This document shows positions 20,983-29,446 of a DNA stretch of 64,000 bases, piece by piece. Source of the stretch: Shewanella cutis (GTDB taxonomy: Bacteria > Pseudomonadota > Gammaproteobacteria > Enterobacterales > Shewanellaceae); NCBI RefSeq assembly GCF_022410515.1, contig NZ_JACSDI010000011.1:62001-126000 (forward strand). The letters are read 5' to 3'. The position numbers and the translations under genes were made by a program. The notes under the pieces are model-generated. The model was not told the DNA's origin and did not search any database. It worked only from the letters and a program-made list of their open reading frames with translations. Within the stretch, counting starts at the first letter, position 1. Each line of letters opens with the position of its first letter.

Positions 20983-21031
20983 TCGCAGCTCTGGATATTA
21001 GTGTGTAGAGGGCAATACCAAGGAAGCCAAT

Positions 21032-21529
21032 ATGATTATACAAACTGAGCGTTTAATACTTAGACCCTTTACCGAGCAGGATATCGATGCCCTCTATTTA
21101 ATGAACATTAACCCTGCGATGTTGAAATACATTCCAACCGTACCTTTTACTGATCGTGAGCAGGCGCGGGAGCTGTTCCATAACGTGATTTCGCAGGATT
21201 ATCAGCAGCATGGATTTGGACGCTGGGCCGTCGAGCATAAAGCCGATAATAAAGTGATTGGCTTTTGCGGGCCAAAGTTTATTCCCGAATATAATGAAGT
21301 CGAAATTGGCTATCGCTATTTTCCCGAGTATTGGGGCAAGGGGATTGGTACCGAAGCTGCTCAAGCGGCAATTAGCGTGTTCCCGCAGTTTGGTATTACG
21401 CAAATCATTGCATTGATCCTAGAGGGTAATATTGGCTCTGAAGGTGTCGCTAAACGCATAGGAATGCATTGGCGTGAACCTAGCGAGTTTATGGGGCATA
21501 AAGTGAATGTGTACGCGAAGGTGCTCTAA
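21032..21529 (+). CDS. GNAT N-acetyltransferase (RimJ/RimL type)
   Basis: The 165-residue protein starts MIIQTERLILRPFTEQD, the hallmark of the Acetyltransf_3 group that includes ribosomal-protein and small-molecule N-acetyltransferases. The acetyl-CoA binding motif A is FPEYWGKGIGTEAAQA. The acceptor cannot be told. AAGGA lies 8-9 nt before the ATG. It converges with fur at a shared terminator. Confidence 0.9.
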   Translation: MIIQTERLILRPFTEQDIDALYLMNINPAMLKYIPTVPFTDREQARELFHNVISQDYQQHGFGRWAVEHKADNKVIGFCGPKFIPEYNEVEIGYRYFPEYWGKGIGTEAAQAAISVFPQFGITQIIALILEGNIGSEGVAKRIGMHWREPSEFMGHKVNVYAKVL

Positions 21530-21550
21530 CAGTGCTTGAGCGTTTCAACA

Positions 21551-21579
21551 AAAAAACCAGCCTAGATGGCTGGTTTTTT
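21551..21579. terminator. Bidirectional terminator between GNAT gene and fur
   Basis: The 12-bp stem AAAAAACCAGCC / GGCTGGTTTTTT with a 5-nt loop lies between convergent genes. Confidence 0.93.
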
Positions 21580-21621
21580 ATTAGGTCTGTCTGGTTGATA
21601 TCCAGATTGAGCTAAATCTGC

Positions 21622-22053
21622 TTACTCGTCGTTATGATCGCACTTATCGTTAGTGCAATGACCGTACAAATATAAGCTGTGGTTGGTCAGTTTAATATTG
21701 TACTTGCTAGCGATCTCGTCTTGGCGACGTTCAATCACTTCATCAGAAAACTCAATTACTTTGCCACAGGAGAGGCAAACTAAGTGATCGTGGTGATGTT
21801 GAGTCGATAATTCGAATACCGCTTTGCCACTTTCGAAGTGGTGGCGAGATACGATACCGGCATCATCAAACTGGTTTAATACACGGTAAACTGTTGCTAG
21901 ACCAATTTCTTCACCTAAATCGAGCAGTTTCTTGTATAAGTCTTCTGCACTGATATGTTGGTTTTCAGGTCCTTGCATCAGTTCGAGGATCTTGACTCGT
22001 GGCAGGGTGATTTTCAAACCGGCTTTTTTGAGCGCTTGATTTCCATCTGTCAT
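21622..22053 (-). CDS. fur: Ferric uptake regulator
   Basis: Fur is the iron-sensing repressor. The 143-residue protein starts MTDGNQALKKAGLKITLPR, as E. coli Fur does; an 18-codon upstream extension of the frame matches nothing and is rejected. Visible features are the winged helix (GLATVYRVLNQFDDAGIV), the metal-site cluster HHHDH, and the zinc pair CLSC, with two further Cys near the C-terminus. I could not find a clear Fur box upstream. Confidence 0.97.
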   Translation of the reverse strand: MTDGNQALKKAGLKITLPRVKILELMQGPENQHISAEDLYKKLLDLGEEIGLATVYRVLNQFDDAGIVSRHHFESGKAVFELSTQHHHDHLVCLSCGKVIEFSDEVIERRQDEIASKYNIKLTNHSLYLYGHCTNDKCDHNDE

Positions 22054-22308
22054 TGCTAATCTCTTGATTGCAGAACCAATAGGTTCATCCGTGGATAGTG
22101 CTGCCATTATAGGGGGTCAAATTAAAAACTTAAACCTTTGTTCTGGCTTTATAGGGCTAGATGCAGATAAATTGTGTCTCTTAGCGCGAAATTGCAATAA
22201 ATTGCGGCAATTCAAGCATAATTTTTGTAAGGTTATACCAAGGAATAATGTTCACGAAAGTAATAATTCGGGACAATGGATAGAATAATTACAATAAAAG
22301 GAAGCGGT

Positions 22309-23040
22309 ATGTACCAGCATATTGTGGTGTTAACTGGCGCGGGCATTTCAGCTGAATCGGGATTACGTACCTTTCGCGATCAAGATGGTTTGTGGGAAGA
22401 GCACCATATTGAAGATGTGGCGACTCCCGAAGGTTATGCCCGCGATATCGAGCTGGTTGAGCGATTTTATAACAGTCGTTGGGAGCAGTTGCACAGTGGC
22501 ACCGTGATGCCCAATGCGGCGCATCTTGCTTTAGCCAAATTAGAGGCTGAATTTTCTGGTCAATTATTGGTTGTGACTCAGAATATTGACGATTTACATG
22601 AGCGTGCTGGCTCAAGACGCTTATTGCATATGCATGGTGAATTGTCTAAAGGTCGCTGCCCGCGCTCGCGTCAAACCTTTTTATTAAGAGAACCTTTTGG
22701 GGTGAATAATTGCTGTACCTGCTGCATTCCCGCCCAAAGACTACGTCCTCATGTGGTGTGGTTTGGTGAGATGCCGCAGGGGATGGACAGAATTCACGAT
22801 GCACTCGATAACTGCGATTTGTTCATTGCTATTGGTACATCGGGCACAGTGTATCCGGCGGCTGGGTTTGTCGATACGGCCAATCATCATGGCGCGCAAA
22901 CAGTGGAGGTCAATTTAGTCTCACCCGATAGGCACAGTCAGTTTCAATATCATTTAACTGGTAAAGCGGGTAACTTAGTACCTAAACTCGTGGAGACCAT
23001 TTTGGCCGGACAAGTCATTGGCTCCGATTTGTCCGAATGA
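22309..23040 (+). CDS. cobB: NAD-dependent protein deacylase (sirtuin, class III)
   Basis: CobB removes acetyl and succinyl groups from protein lysines using NAD. The 243-residue protein shows GAGISAESGLRTFRD (NAD binding), TQNIDDLHERAG, the catalytic His in HMHGEL, and Cys pairs for zinc around CPRS and CCTCC. FYNSR matches the Tyr-x-x-Arg pair that lets class III sirtuins accept succinyl or malonyl groups. The start is ATG at 22309 with AGGAAG upstream, rather than an earlier in-frame ATG at 22276 without a site. A P-loop kinase gene follows after 11 bp. Confidence 0.95.
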   Translation: MYQHIVVLTGAGISAESGLRTFRDQDGLWEEHHIEDVATPEGYARDIELVERFYNSRWEQLHSGTVMPNAAHLALAKLEAEFSGQLLVVTQNIDDLHERAGSRRLLHMHGELSKGRCPRSRQTFLLREPFGVNNCCTCCIPAQRLRPHVVWFGEMPQGMDRIHDALDNCDLFIAIGTSGTVYPAAGFVDTANHHGAQTVEVNLVSPDRHSQFQYHLTGKAGNLVPKLVETILAGQVIGSDLSE

Positions 23041-23051
23041 GTGACTAACTG

Positions 23052-23501
23052 ATGAAGCAAAAACTTGCAATTATCATGCGTGGCTTGCCCGGAAGTGGAA
23101 AATCCCATTGGGTTGAGCAGTTTATTGCCAACCTGACTTTGGAGGATGCATTGCGTCTCCGCCAAGGTGGGATTTTCTCGACCGATAGTTTTTTCTACGA
23201 GGGAGATGTGTACCGATTCGACGCGAAAAAACTTTCCGAATACCATCAGCGTAACTTAACCGCTTTTATTCAAGCGTTAAGCAATGCCCAGCCTATCGTG
23301 ATTTGTGATAATACCAATCTTTGTCGCTGGGAATACATGGCCTATGAAGCTGCTGCCAAATCGCTCGATTATCAAGTGCGTATCGTGCTAGTAGGCGAAC
23401 CGTCAGACTCTGTTCATCAAAAGCTGTGCGCCGAGCGTAATCGCCATGGTGTGCCGTTAACTCAAATTCGAAGGATGGCAAAACTGTTCGAGGCTTTTTA
23501 G
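23052..23501 (+). CDS. Small P-loop kinase-like protein (N4BP2L / polynucleotide-kinase type)
   Basis: The 149-residue protein begins with a Walker A loop GLPGSGKSHW (residues 12-21) and has STDSFF, CDNTNLCRWEY and AERNRHGVPLTQIRRM. This is the pattern of small AAA_33/zeta-like P-loop kinases related to N4BP2L and T4 polynucleotide kinase. The target is unknown. It sits 11 bp after cobB on the same strand, so the two are probably co-transcribed. Confidence 0.8.
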   Translation: MKQKLAIIMRGLPGSGKSHWVEQFIANLTLEDALRLRQGGIFSTDSFFYEGDVYRFDAKKLSEYHQRNLTAFIQALSNAQPIVICDNTNLCRWEYMAYEAAAKSLDYQVRIVLVGEPSDSVHQKLCAERNRHGVPLTQIRRMAKLFEAF

Positions 23502-23652
23502 CATTCCTTTGTTTGTCATCTTCTGGCGTTATATTCTATTCAAGGTTAATGTCCAATACGATTAGTCTGAGTTGCATAAGCTTGATCGTAATGACAGTTT
23601 CCTATTGATTTGTCGATTATAATGCTGCGAGTTGGTTCCTCTGGAGTTTATC

Positions 23653-24015
23653 TTGTTAACAAAATTACTGCTCACCTTAGCCGTTATCATTATGGCGATA
23701 TTGCTGCTCGTTAAGCGTAAGCCTGGCGCGCTTCAAGTGACAGTGTCCGAGGCGCCAGTGTCGCAAAGTTTATGGCGCCGTTATGGAATGAGTGGGGCAT
23801 TTTTGTTACTGGGACTTTGCTTGTTAAGCTACAGTGTATGGTACTGGCGCGATCAGCACAAAGTGGTGACAGTGACCATTGTGTCTCCATCGGGTGAACA
23901 TGCTGGTGTTTATCATGCCCGTAAAGGCGATATCTCAGAAGCTAAGATGGTCACGGTTGAGGGCGTGCATATTCGCTTCTCAAATGCCGAGCGGTTGGAG
24001 ATCTTGGAAGACTAA
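23653..24015 (+). CDS. Hypothetical inner-membrane protein with two TM segments
   Basis: I do not recognise this family. The protein (about 120 residues) has an N-terminal TM helix (LLLTLAVIIMAILLLV), a short basic loop, a second TM helix (GAFLLLGLCLLSYSVWYW) and a soluble C-terminal part of about 60 residues that is probably periplasmic or cytoplasmic beta structure. The likely start is the TTG at 23653, which has CTGGAG 7 nt upstream; a further TTG at 23632 is possible. It precedes corA by 125 bp on the same strand. Confidence 0.7.
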   Translation: MLTKLLLTLAVIIMAILLLVKRKPGALQVTVSEAPVSQSLWRRYGMSGAFLLLGLCLLSYSVWYWRDQHKVVTVTIVSPSGEHAGVYHARKGDISEAKMVTVEGVHIRFSNAERLEILED

Positions 24016-24140
24016 AACAGATTTATTTTATGAATTTATCGCTCCCGCCTTTTCATTACTAAGTTATGCGTTAAACTAGCGACAATTTTTTAGCCTGCAC
24101 TTAAGTGGACTTTTAGCTTAAGTTTTTTTCAGGAGGACAC

Positions 24141-25088
24141 ATGATTACTGCCTACGTCTATGAAAACCGTCAGTTGACGGTGACTGAGATTAACATTCAA
24201 GACAGTATTCCGGCGTCGACCATATGGTTGGATCTTTATAAACCTGATGATGCAGAGCGAGAATGGTTAAGTCATTTTTCTGTTGAAGAAGTACCTGACG
24301 AAGAAGATATCAATGAGATTGAGGCTTCGGCGCGTTTTTATCAAAACAGCGATGGTTTGCATATCAATTCTTTATTCCCACAGCGAGTAGGGCAAGATGT
24401 GCGTGGCGTGAACGTTTCCTTTAACCTACGTACCAATTTCCTACTGACTATCCGTGAAGAAGATGTCGGACTTATCCGCCTCTTACGTAACTATTTGCGT
24501 TTAGGTCGGCTAGAAGTTTCTACCCCTCAGGAATTATTTCTCGAACTGTTTAACTTAAAAGTGGATTACCTCTCCGACTTAATTGAGGACGTGTATACCG
24601 TGCTTGAAAATGTTGGCGAACAGGTTTTCGACAGCGAAGAACTCGATGATGTGTTCAAGCTGATTACGCTGCAGGAAGACTCTAACGGGAAAATTCGGTT
24701 AAGTTTGCTCGATACCCAGCGTTCATTACGCTATATGCAGCGGTACTACCGCGGTCAATTGTCTGATGAACATTTAAAGGACTTACGTGAGATGCTCTCG
24801 GATATCGAGTCTTTAATGCCTCACAGCCAGTTTATCTTCGACAAGTTAAACTTCTTGCTGGACGCTGCGATGGGTTTCAGTGGATTGCAGCAGAATAAGA
24901 TCATCAAAATCTTCTCGGTTGCGGCCGTAGTCTTTCTTCCGCCGACACTGATTGCGAGTAGTTACGGGATGAACTTTAACGGTATGCCTGAGTTGCAATG
25001 GCAATATGGTTATCCTATGGCGATTTTAATGATGCTCGCGAGTGCTGCAGGAACCTATTTCTTCTTTAAACGTAAACACTGGCTTTAA
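24141..25088 (+). CDS. corA: CorA-type magnesium/cobalt transporter
   Basis: The 315-residue protein is a full CorA: a cytoplasmic alpha/beta domain, a long stalk helix and two C-terminal TM helices. The selectivity motif GMN is present in SSYGMNFNGMPEL between TM1 and TM2. It forms a pentameric Mg2+/Co2+ channel in the inner membrane. AGGAGG lies 7 nt before the ATG. It ends at a strong bidirectional terminator. Confidence 0.96.
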   Translation: MITAYVYENRQLTVTEINIQDSIPASTIWLDLYKPDDAEREWLSHFSVEEVPDEEDINEIEASARFYQNSDGLHINSLFPQRVGQDVRGVNVSFNLRTNFLLTIREEDVGLIRLLRNYLRLGRLEVSTPQELFLELFNLKVDYLSDLIEDVYTVLENVGEQVFDSEELDDVFKLITLQEDSNGKIRLSLLDTQRSLRYMQRYYRGQLSDEHLKDLREMLSDIESLMPHSQFIFDKLNFLLDAAMGFSGLQQNKIIKIFSVAAVVFLPPTLIASSYGMNFNGMPELQWQYGYPMAILMMLASAAGTYFFFKRKHWL

Positions 25089-25111
25089 TTAAGTTACGGA
25101 TTTTAAAAAGT

Positions 25112-25138
25112 AAAAAGCCGGAGTCTCTCCGGCTTTTT
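25112..25138. terminator. Bidirectional terminator between corA and HD-GYP gene
   Basis: The 12-bp stem AAAAAGCCGGAG / CTCCGGCTTTTT with a 3-nt loop lies between convergent genes. Confidence 0.94.
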
Positions 25139-25147
25139 ATTGATGTT

Positions 25148-26410
25148 TTACTTGCGGCTCTCACCGCCAAAGTAATAACTGACACGTTCCCGTGGGTTGA
25201 GGTATTCGTGTACTTTTTCAGGTAAAGCTGCAGCGGGGAGGCAGCGGACAATACTGATCCCTTCAACTTCGAGATCGACAATCGGCGCTTGATCTTTAGG
25301 TACTAATGCATCGTAAACGAGGATTTTAGGGCAAAGTAGTTTTTGCAAGTTAACCGACATCACCATGGCATATTGGCCGCTTGACAACTCCACCACACTT
25401 CCGGGCGGATAAATGCCCAGCATTTTGATCATTTTGCCAATATATTCCTGATTTAATTTCGTTTTATATTGCTTATACAAATGTCCTAATGCGGCGTAGG
25501 GCATACGTGCTTTACCTTGGTTACTGGGATAACACAGGGAGTCATATTCATTCACGACCGCTAATAATTGAGACATCTTATCAAGGTCCGCTTCCTTTAA
25601 CCCTTTGGGATAACCACTGCCATCCAGAAACTCATGGTGATTAATGATCGCAGGGAGTGCGGCCTCAGGAAAATTCTCTGCTAGCTTGAGTAAATCAACC
25701 CCAAGTAGAGGATGCTGCTTAATAAAATTAAGCTCGGGTGCAGACCAAGGTGTGGTTTTTTTCAAAATTTGCGGGGGTACTTTGAGTTTTCCCACATCAT
25801 GAAACAGAGCGCTTAAGCCGACTAATTCGATTTCACTACGGTCCCATTCCATCTCTTTGGCAATCAGCATGGAGAGGATGGAGACATTTAATGAATGATA
25901 ATAAATGCTCTCATCTTGCTTGGCATCACTCATTAAATGCAGCACCAGATTGTCGGAGGTTAAGAGTTGTTCCACCATACTGTGAATTAACACCTTGGCG
26001 TCATCAACGGCATTTAATGGTCGATTGCGTAGCTTAGAGATCAGACTGCGCATCATGGCAACTGAACGAGTGAAATTTTGCTCGGTTTTATGAATATCTC
26101 GGCGAAGTTTCTTTTGTACTTCAATTTGCTCAGCCTTGTAGATATCCATATCGTTTTTAAGATCATGGAGTTCAGGGCTGGGAGGCAGTGTTATGGGGTT
26201 CACCGCTTCAGGATTTAAGGGGGCGATTTCACTGCGCTCTAAATCGACGATAACGTGTTCAATACCAAGATTTTTAATTAATTCAATTTGCGCAGCCTGT
26301 TTGATGTGAAAGCTACTGAATAAAAAAGGATGATCTTTCCAGGCTACGGGTAAACGCACAAAATTCCCTACCTGTAATTGATGAACTGAGACTTTACAGC
26401 TTTTTTTCAT
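25148..26410 (-). CDS. HD-GYP domain protein, probable cyclic di-GMP phosphodiesterase
   Basis: The 420-residue protein has an N-terminal DUF3391-like domain (MKKSCKVSVHQLQVGNFVRLP, residues 1-120) and a C-terminal HD-GYP domain. The metal motif reads ALFHDVGKLKVP and the GYP motif reads HHEFLDGSGYPKGL, both intact, so hydrolysis of cyclic di-GMP is expected. There is no TM segment and no receiver domain. It is a single gene; its upstream gap holds a degenerate repeat. Confidence 0.9.
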   Translation of the reverse strand: MKKSCKVSVHQLQVGNFVRLPVAWKDHPFLFSSFHIKQAAQIELIKNLGIEHVIVDLERSEIAPLNPEAVNPITLPPSPELHDLKNDMDIYKAEQIEVQKKLRRDIHKTEQNFTRSVAMMRSLISKLRNRPLNAVDDAKVLIHSMVEQLLTSDNLVLHLMSDAKQDESIYYHSLNVSILSMLIAKEMEWDRSEIELVGLSALFHDVGKLKVPPQILKKTTPWSAPELNFIKQHPLLGVDLLKLAENFPEAALPAIINHHEFLDGSGYPKGLKEADLDKMSQLLAVVNEYDSLCYPSNQGKARMPYAALGHLYKQYKTKLNQEYIGKMIKMLGIYPPGSVVELSSGQYAMVMSVNLQKLLCPKILVYDALVPKDQAPIVDLEVEGISIVRCLPAAALPEKVHEYLNPRERVSYYFGGESRK

Positions 26411-26730
26411 ATTTCTGTTATCGCGAAGCCAATGAAGTTATTTTATCCCCAGACAACCTGAAGATTTAGAGAACCGCGGGAGTTTAACGCACTTTAGGCA
26501 AGGCGGCTATTTGCAGACCTCATGGGCTGAGTTAAAAATAACCAATCCAACGTACAGTGCGTTACCACGTGTTAACATTTACTGCCGGTAGAGAGTGACT
26601 AAGGCATTCTACTTCCGTTTTGCATCAATTCAAAAGGTGGTCGGCATTCTGTTATTGATGCAGCTTTACAATTACTTAACTAACATGTCAGCATAGTAAG
26701 TGTAGAAAATAGCCGAAGCATCGAGCATAT
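26411..26730. repeat. Intergenic region with a degenerate MITE-1-like block
   Basis: The 320-bp gap between divergent genes includes GCGGGAGTTTAACGCACTTT at about 26477, close to the left internal arm of MITE-1 (GCGGGAGTTAAACGGGCTTT). It also has internal inverted repeats (AACGCACT / AGTGCGTT; GCATCAAT / ATTGATGC). The outer ends of MITE-1 are not recognisable, so this is either a decayed copy or a related element. No gene is seen. Confidence 0.4.
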
Positions 26731-27426
26731 ATGGATTTTATCGAAGTATACCCTAATGCAATACCTGATGATCTATGTGATCGTCTCATTCTTGCGTTTG
26801 AAAAGCACTCTGGCGTCGTTGATGGGCAAACCGGCAATGGTGTTGACCTTGAAAAAAAGATCAGTCGAGATCTTACATTAGATAATTTCTCCGATTTAGA
26901 GCCACTTAAAAATGAATTGCTATCTTACACTCTTAAGGGAACGGCAGACTATTTTAGCCAATATGCAATGGCACTAATGGGGGCTGTGGCGGTTTCAGTC
27001 AGTGATGAGCAAGGTCAAGCGGTTACCTTAACACCGAGCAATTTTGAGCGTTTAGGTAAGCCTAGAGCGGAGGCATTAGTCAAATATTTATACCGTAGTG
27101 GCAGTATTAATATCCAAAAATATCAAATGAATAAAGGTGGATATCCCCACTGGCATTCGGAGCAATTCCCTCAACTAAACCACAATGAAGCCTTACACCG
27201 TGTGGTGCTCTATATGTTTTATTTAAACGATGTGGAGGAGGGGGGAGAGACCGAGTTTTATTACCAGCAACGTAAGATTTCGCCTAAAAAAGGCACTATG
27301 GTGATTGCGCCAGCAGGCTTTACCCATTCCCATCGCGGCAATATGCCTATCAGTAATGATAAATACATTGCCACCTCTTGGGTGATGTTTAATCGGGCCG
27401 AGCAGCTATATGCTGTTTATGCATAA
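26731..27426 (+). CDS. 2-oxoglutarate/Fe(II) dioxygenase, prolyl-4-hydroxylase type
   Basis: The 231-residue protein has the P4H-like double-stranded beta-helix in its C-terminal half. The iron site appears as H142-x-E144 in PHWHSEQ with a distal His201 in THSHRGNMP, and Lys211 in DKYIATSW as the 2-oxoglutarate anchor. YMFYLNDVEEGGETEF is a typical family segment. An HxE in place of the usual HxD is uncommon but known in the superfamily. The substrate is unknown. It ends 5 bp from the convergent phoQ end with no terminator between. Confidence 0.85.
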   Translation: MDFIEVYPNAIPDDLCDRLILAFEKHSGVVDGQTGNGVDLEKKISRDLTLDNFSDLEPLKNELLSYTLKGTADYFSQYAMALMGAVAVSVSDEQGQAVTLTPSNFERLGKPRAEALVKYLYRSGSINIQKYQMNKGGYPHWHSEQFPQLNHNEALHRVVLYMFYLNDVEEGGETEFYYQQRKISPKKGTMVIAPAGFTHSHRGNMPISNDKYIATSWVMFNRAEQLYAVYA

Positions 27427-27431
27427 AACGG

Positions 27432-28781
27432 TCAGGCTGGGATGGTAATCCTGAATAGTGCGCCTTCTAAATGGCTTTCCTCTATTTTCAGGCTTCCACC
27501 ATAGCTACTGACAATTTCATCACATACGGCTAAACCAATCCCTTGTCCTGGGGATTGGGTGTCGGCTCTCACGCCCCGTTGAATAATTTTTTGTCGCAAT
27601 TGCTCTTCTACGCCTGGGCCATCATCTTCGACGATTAACTCAAAATCACCCTGCTCATTAAAATGTGCGGTCACCTGTACTTGGCTAATACATAATCTAA
27701 AGGCGTTTTCCATTAAGTTGCCGCAAAGTTCCATCAAATCGCCTTTATTGCCGGGAAACAATAAATTAGCCGAAATGTTGGCTTTGAATTGTACTTGTTT
27801 ATCGCGGTAAATCTTAAATAGCATTTGTGCGAGTTGTTCAACAAGTGGCGCAATGGGGGTGTGTTCTTGCTTTAACCCTTGGCGACCTAACATGGCGCGT
27901 TTTAGTTGATATTTAACCAGTTGATCCATTTGGCTGATCTGCTCCATGATTTTTTCATTGGCAGATTGTTTATTGAGACTTGTGTCGTCGGTAATGGCAT
28001 GAACGGCGGCGAGGCGAGTTTTCAAGCTGTGTGCCAGATCATTCATTGCATTCTGATAGCGTTGCTGTTGAGCGCTCGATTGTTGTAATAGCTGGTTAAG
28101 CGCTTGAGTTACCCCTTCGAGTTCAACGGGATAGCCTTCAGACAGAGATTTCGTCTTACCTTGGTTAATCGACTGAAGTTCATTTTGCATTCTGACGAGC
28201 GGGCGCATCCCCCAATACGCGGCACTAACCAATAAAATAAGGGCTAATGCGAGCACCATGGCAAGACGGATATAGGTACGTTTACTGAATTTGCTATATT
28301 CCTGCTCCAGTTTAGCGGCGTCTTTCATCACCAGTAGATTGTAATGCACACCTGCGATTTCAACCGCGAGCAAATACACAAAGTAACCTCTGTCATCTGC
28401 CATGGTGAGGTAATAGGGCGGAGAGTCGTTACGGATTTCGTTAAATCGTTCGCAGGTATCGAATAGGCCACGGTCGACAGCGAGGGATGAGGTCCATACT
28501 TGTTTAAACTTTTCATCACAACTAGCAATCACATAGCGTTCTTGCTTGTTGTTTTCCTCTAACCAAGCGCTGGTATCGGGGATGAGATCATGCTCCCTCA
28601 GTTCGGCGGCTACTTGAGGAATTTCGGCGATGAGCTGGGCGGTTTCTTCGTTATAACTATTTTGAGCATGCAGAACGTTTACCATCCATGCGAGGCCAAA
28701 CCCCACTAAGGTGATGATGGATAGCGAGGTGAGAAACATCCGCGTGAGTAAGCGTTTCTTAAACTTGAGTCTTAGTTGCAT
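27432..28781 (-). CDS. phoQ: PhoQ-like sensor histidine kinase
   Basis: The 449-residue kinase has TM1 at about 12-34, a periplasmic domain of about 135 residues, TM2 at about 172-192, a HAMP-like segment, the H-box NDLAHSLKTRLAAVH, the N-box NLMENAFRLC, DDGPGVEE and GQGIGLAVC. The H-box and partner regulator point to PhoQ. The periplasmic domain lacks the contiguous acidic cluster used by E. coli PhoQ for Mg2+ and cationic peptides, so the signal may differ. Its ATG lies inside the end of phoP (10-bp overlap), so translation is probably coupled. Confidence 0.85.
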   Translation of the reverse strand: MQLRLKFKKRLLTRMFLTSLSIITLVGFGLAWMVNVLHAQNSYNEETAQLIAEIPQVAAELREHDLIPDTSAWLEENNKQERYVIASCDEKFKQVWTSSLAVDRGLFDTCERFNEIRNDSPPYYLTMADDRGYFVYLLAVEIAGVHYNLLVMKDAAKLEQEYSKFSKRTYIRLAMVLALALILLVSAAYWGMRPLVRMQNELQSINQGKTKSLSEGYPVELEGVTQALNQLLQQSSAQQQRYQNAMNDLAHSLKTRLAAVHAITDDTSLNKQSANEKIMEQISQMDQLVKYQLKRAMLGRQGLKQEHTPIAPLVEQLAQMLFKIYRDKQVQFKANISANLLFPGNKGDLMELCGNLMENAFRLCISQVQVTAHFNEQGDFELIVEDDGPGVEEQLRQKIIQRGVRADTQSPGQGIGLAVCDEIVSSYGGSLKIEESHLEGALFRITIPA

Positions 28782-29446
28782 GGCAGATTGAATTTATATC
28801 CTTGGCCACGGATTGTTGCTATCGGATTATCTATTCCATCGCGGGTGAGTTTTTTACGTAAACGGCTCACCATAACTTCAATGGTATTTGGGTCGCCTTC
28901 TTTGTCGCCATAAATCACATCTAGCAACCGCTGCTTTGCTACTACCTCGTGGCAATGGCGCATTAAATATTCGAGGATAAGATACTCAAAGGCGGTGACT
29001 TCCATAATGTCATTGCCGAGCGTTACTTGTTTAGCGGCAAGATCAAGTTTTAACTCACCACTGGTAATGACAGGTTTGACAAATCCGGCGCTGCGTCTGA
29101 CCAAGGCATCAAGCCTTGCGACAAGCTCTTCTTTTTGGAAGGGTTTAACTAAATAATCGTCAGCGCCCGCATTAAGGCCTTCAACTTTATCTTGCCAATT
29201 TACCCTCGCCGTGAGGATAAGAATAGGGGCTTTAACGCCTTCTTCACGTAATTGTTGGATAAGGCTAATGCCATCTTGATCAGGTAAACCTAAATCGACA
29301 ATGGCGACATCTATGGGGTAATTGGTCGCTTGGAAGAACCCTTCCTTGGCGGTGAGGGCAACTTGAACTTGGTTGCCCAAGTCGCTTAACTGTACTTTTA
29401 GATGGTGGGATAAAATAAGATCATCTTCAACAACCAAAATTCTCAT
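28772..29446 (-). CDS. phoP: PhoP-like response regulator (OmpR family)
   Basis: The 224-residue regulator has a receiver domain with the phosphorylated Asp in AIVDLGLPDQDG, Thr in LTARVNWQDKVEGL and Lys in LVKPFQ, and a winged-helix DNA-binding domain ending in TIRGQGYKFNLP. Segment by segment it is close to E. coli PhoP. I chose the ATG at 29446 (MRILVVEDD) because AAGG lies about 10 nt upstream; the ATG at 29455 sits too close to that site. First gene of the two-gene operon. Confidence 0.88.
   Translation of the reverse strand: MRILVVEDDLILSHHLKVQLSDLGNQVQVALTAKEGFFQATNYPIDVAIVDLGLPDQDGISLIQQLREEGVKAPILILTARVNWQDKVEGLNAGADDYLVKPFQKEELVARLDALVRRSAGFVKPVITSGELKLDLAAKQVTLGNDIMEVTAFEYLILEYLMRHCHEVVAKQRLLDVIYGDKEGDPNTIEVMVSRLRKKLTRDGIDNPIATIRGQGYKFNLPCN

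Noticed and set aside
22108..22308. Search for a Fur box upstream of fur
   Set aside because: No stretch with at least two good hexamer matches in the right arrangement.
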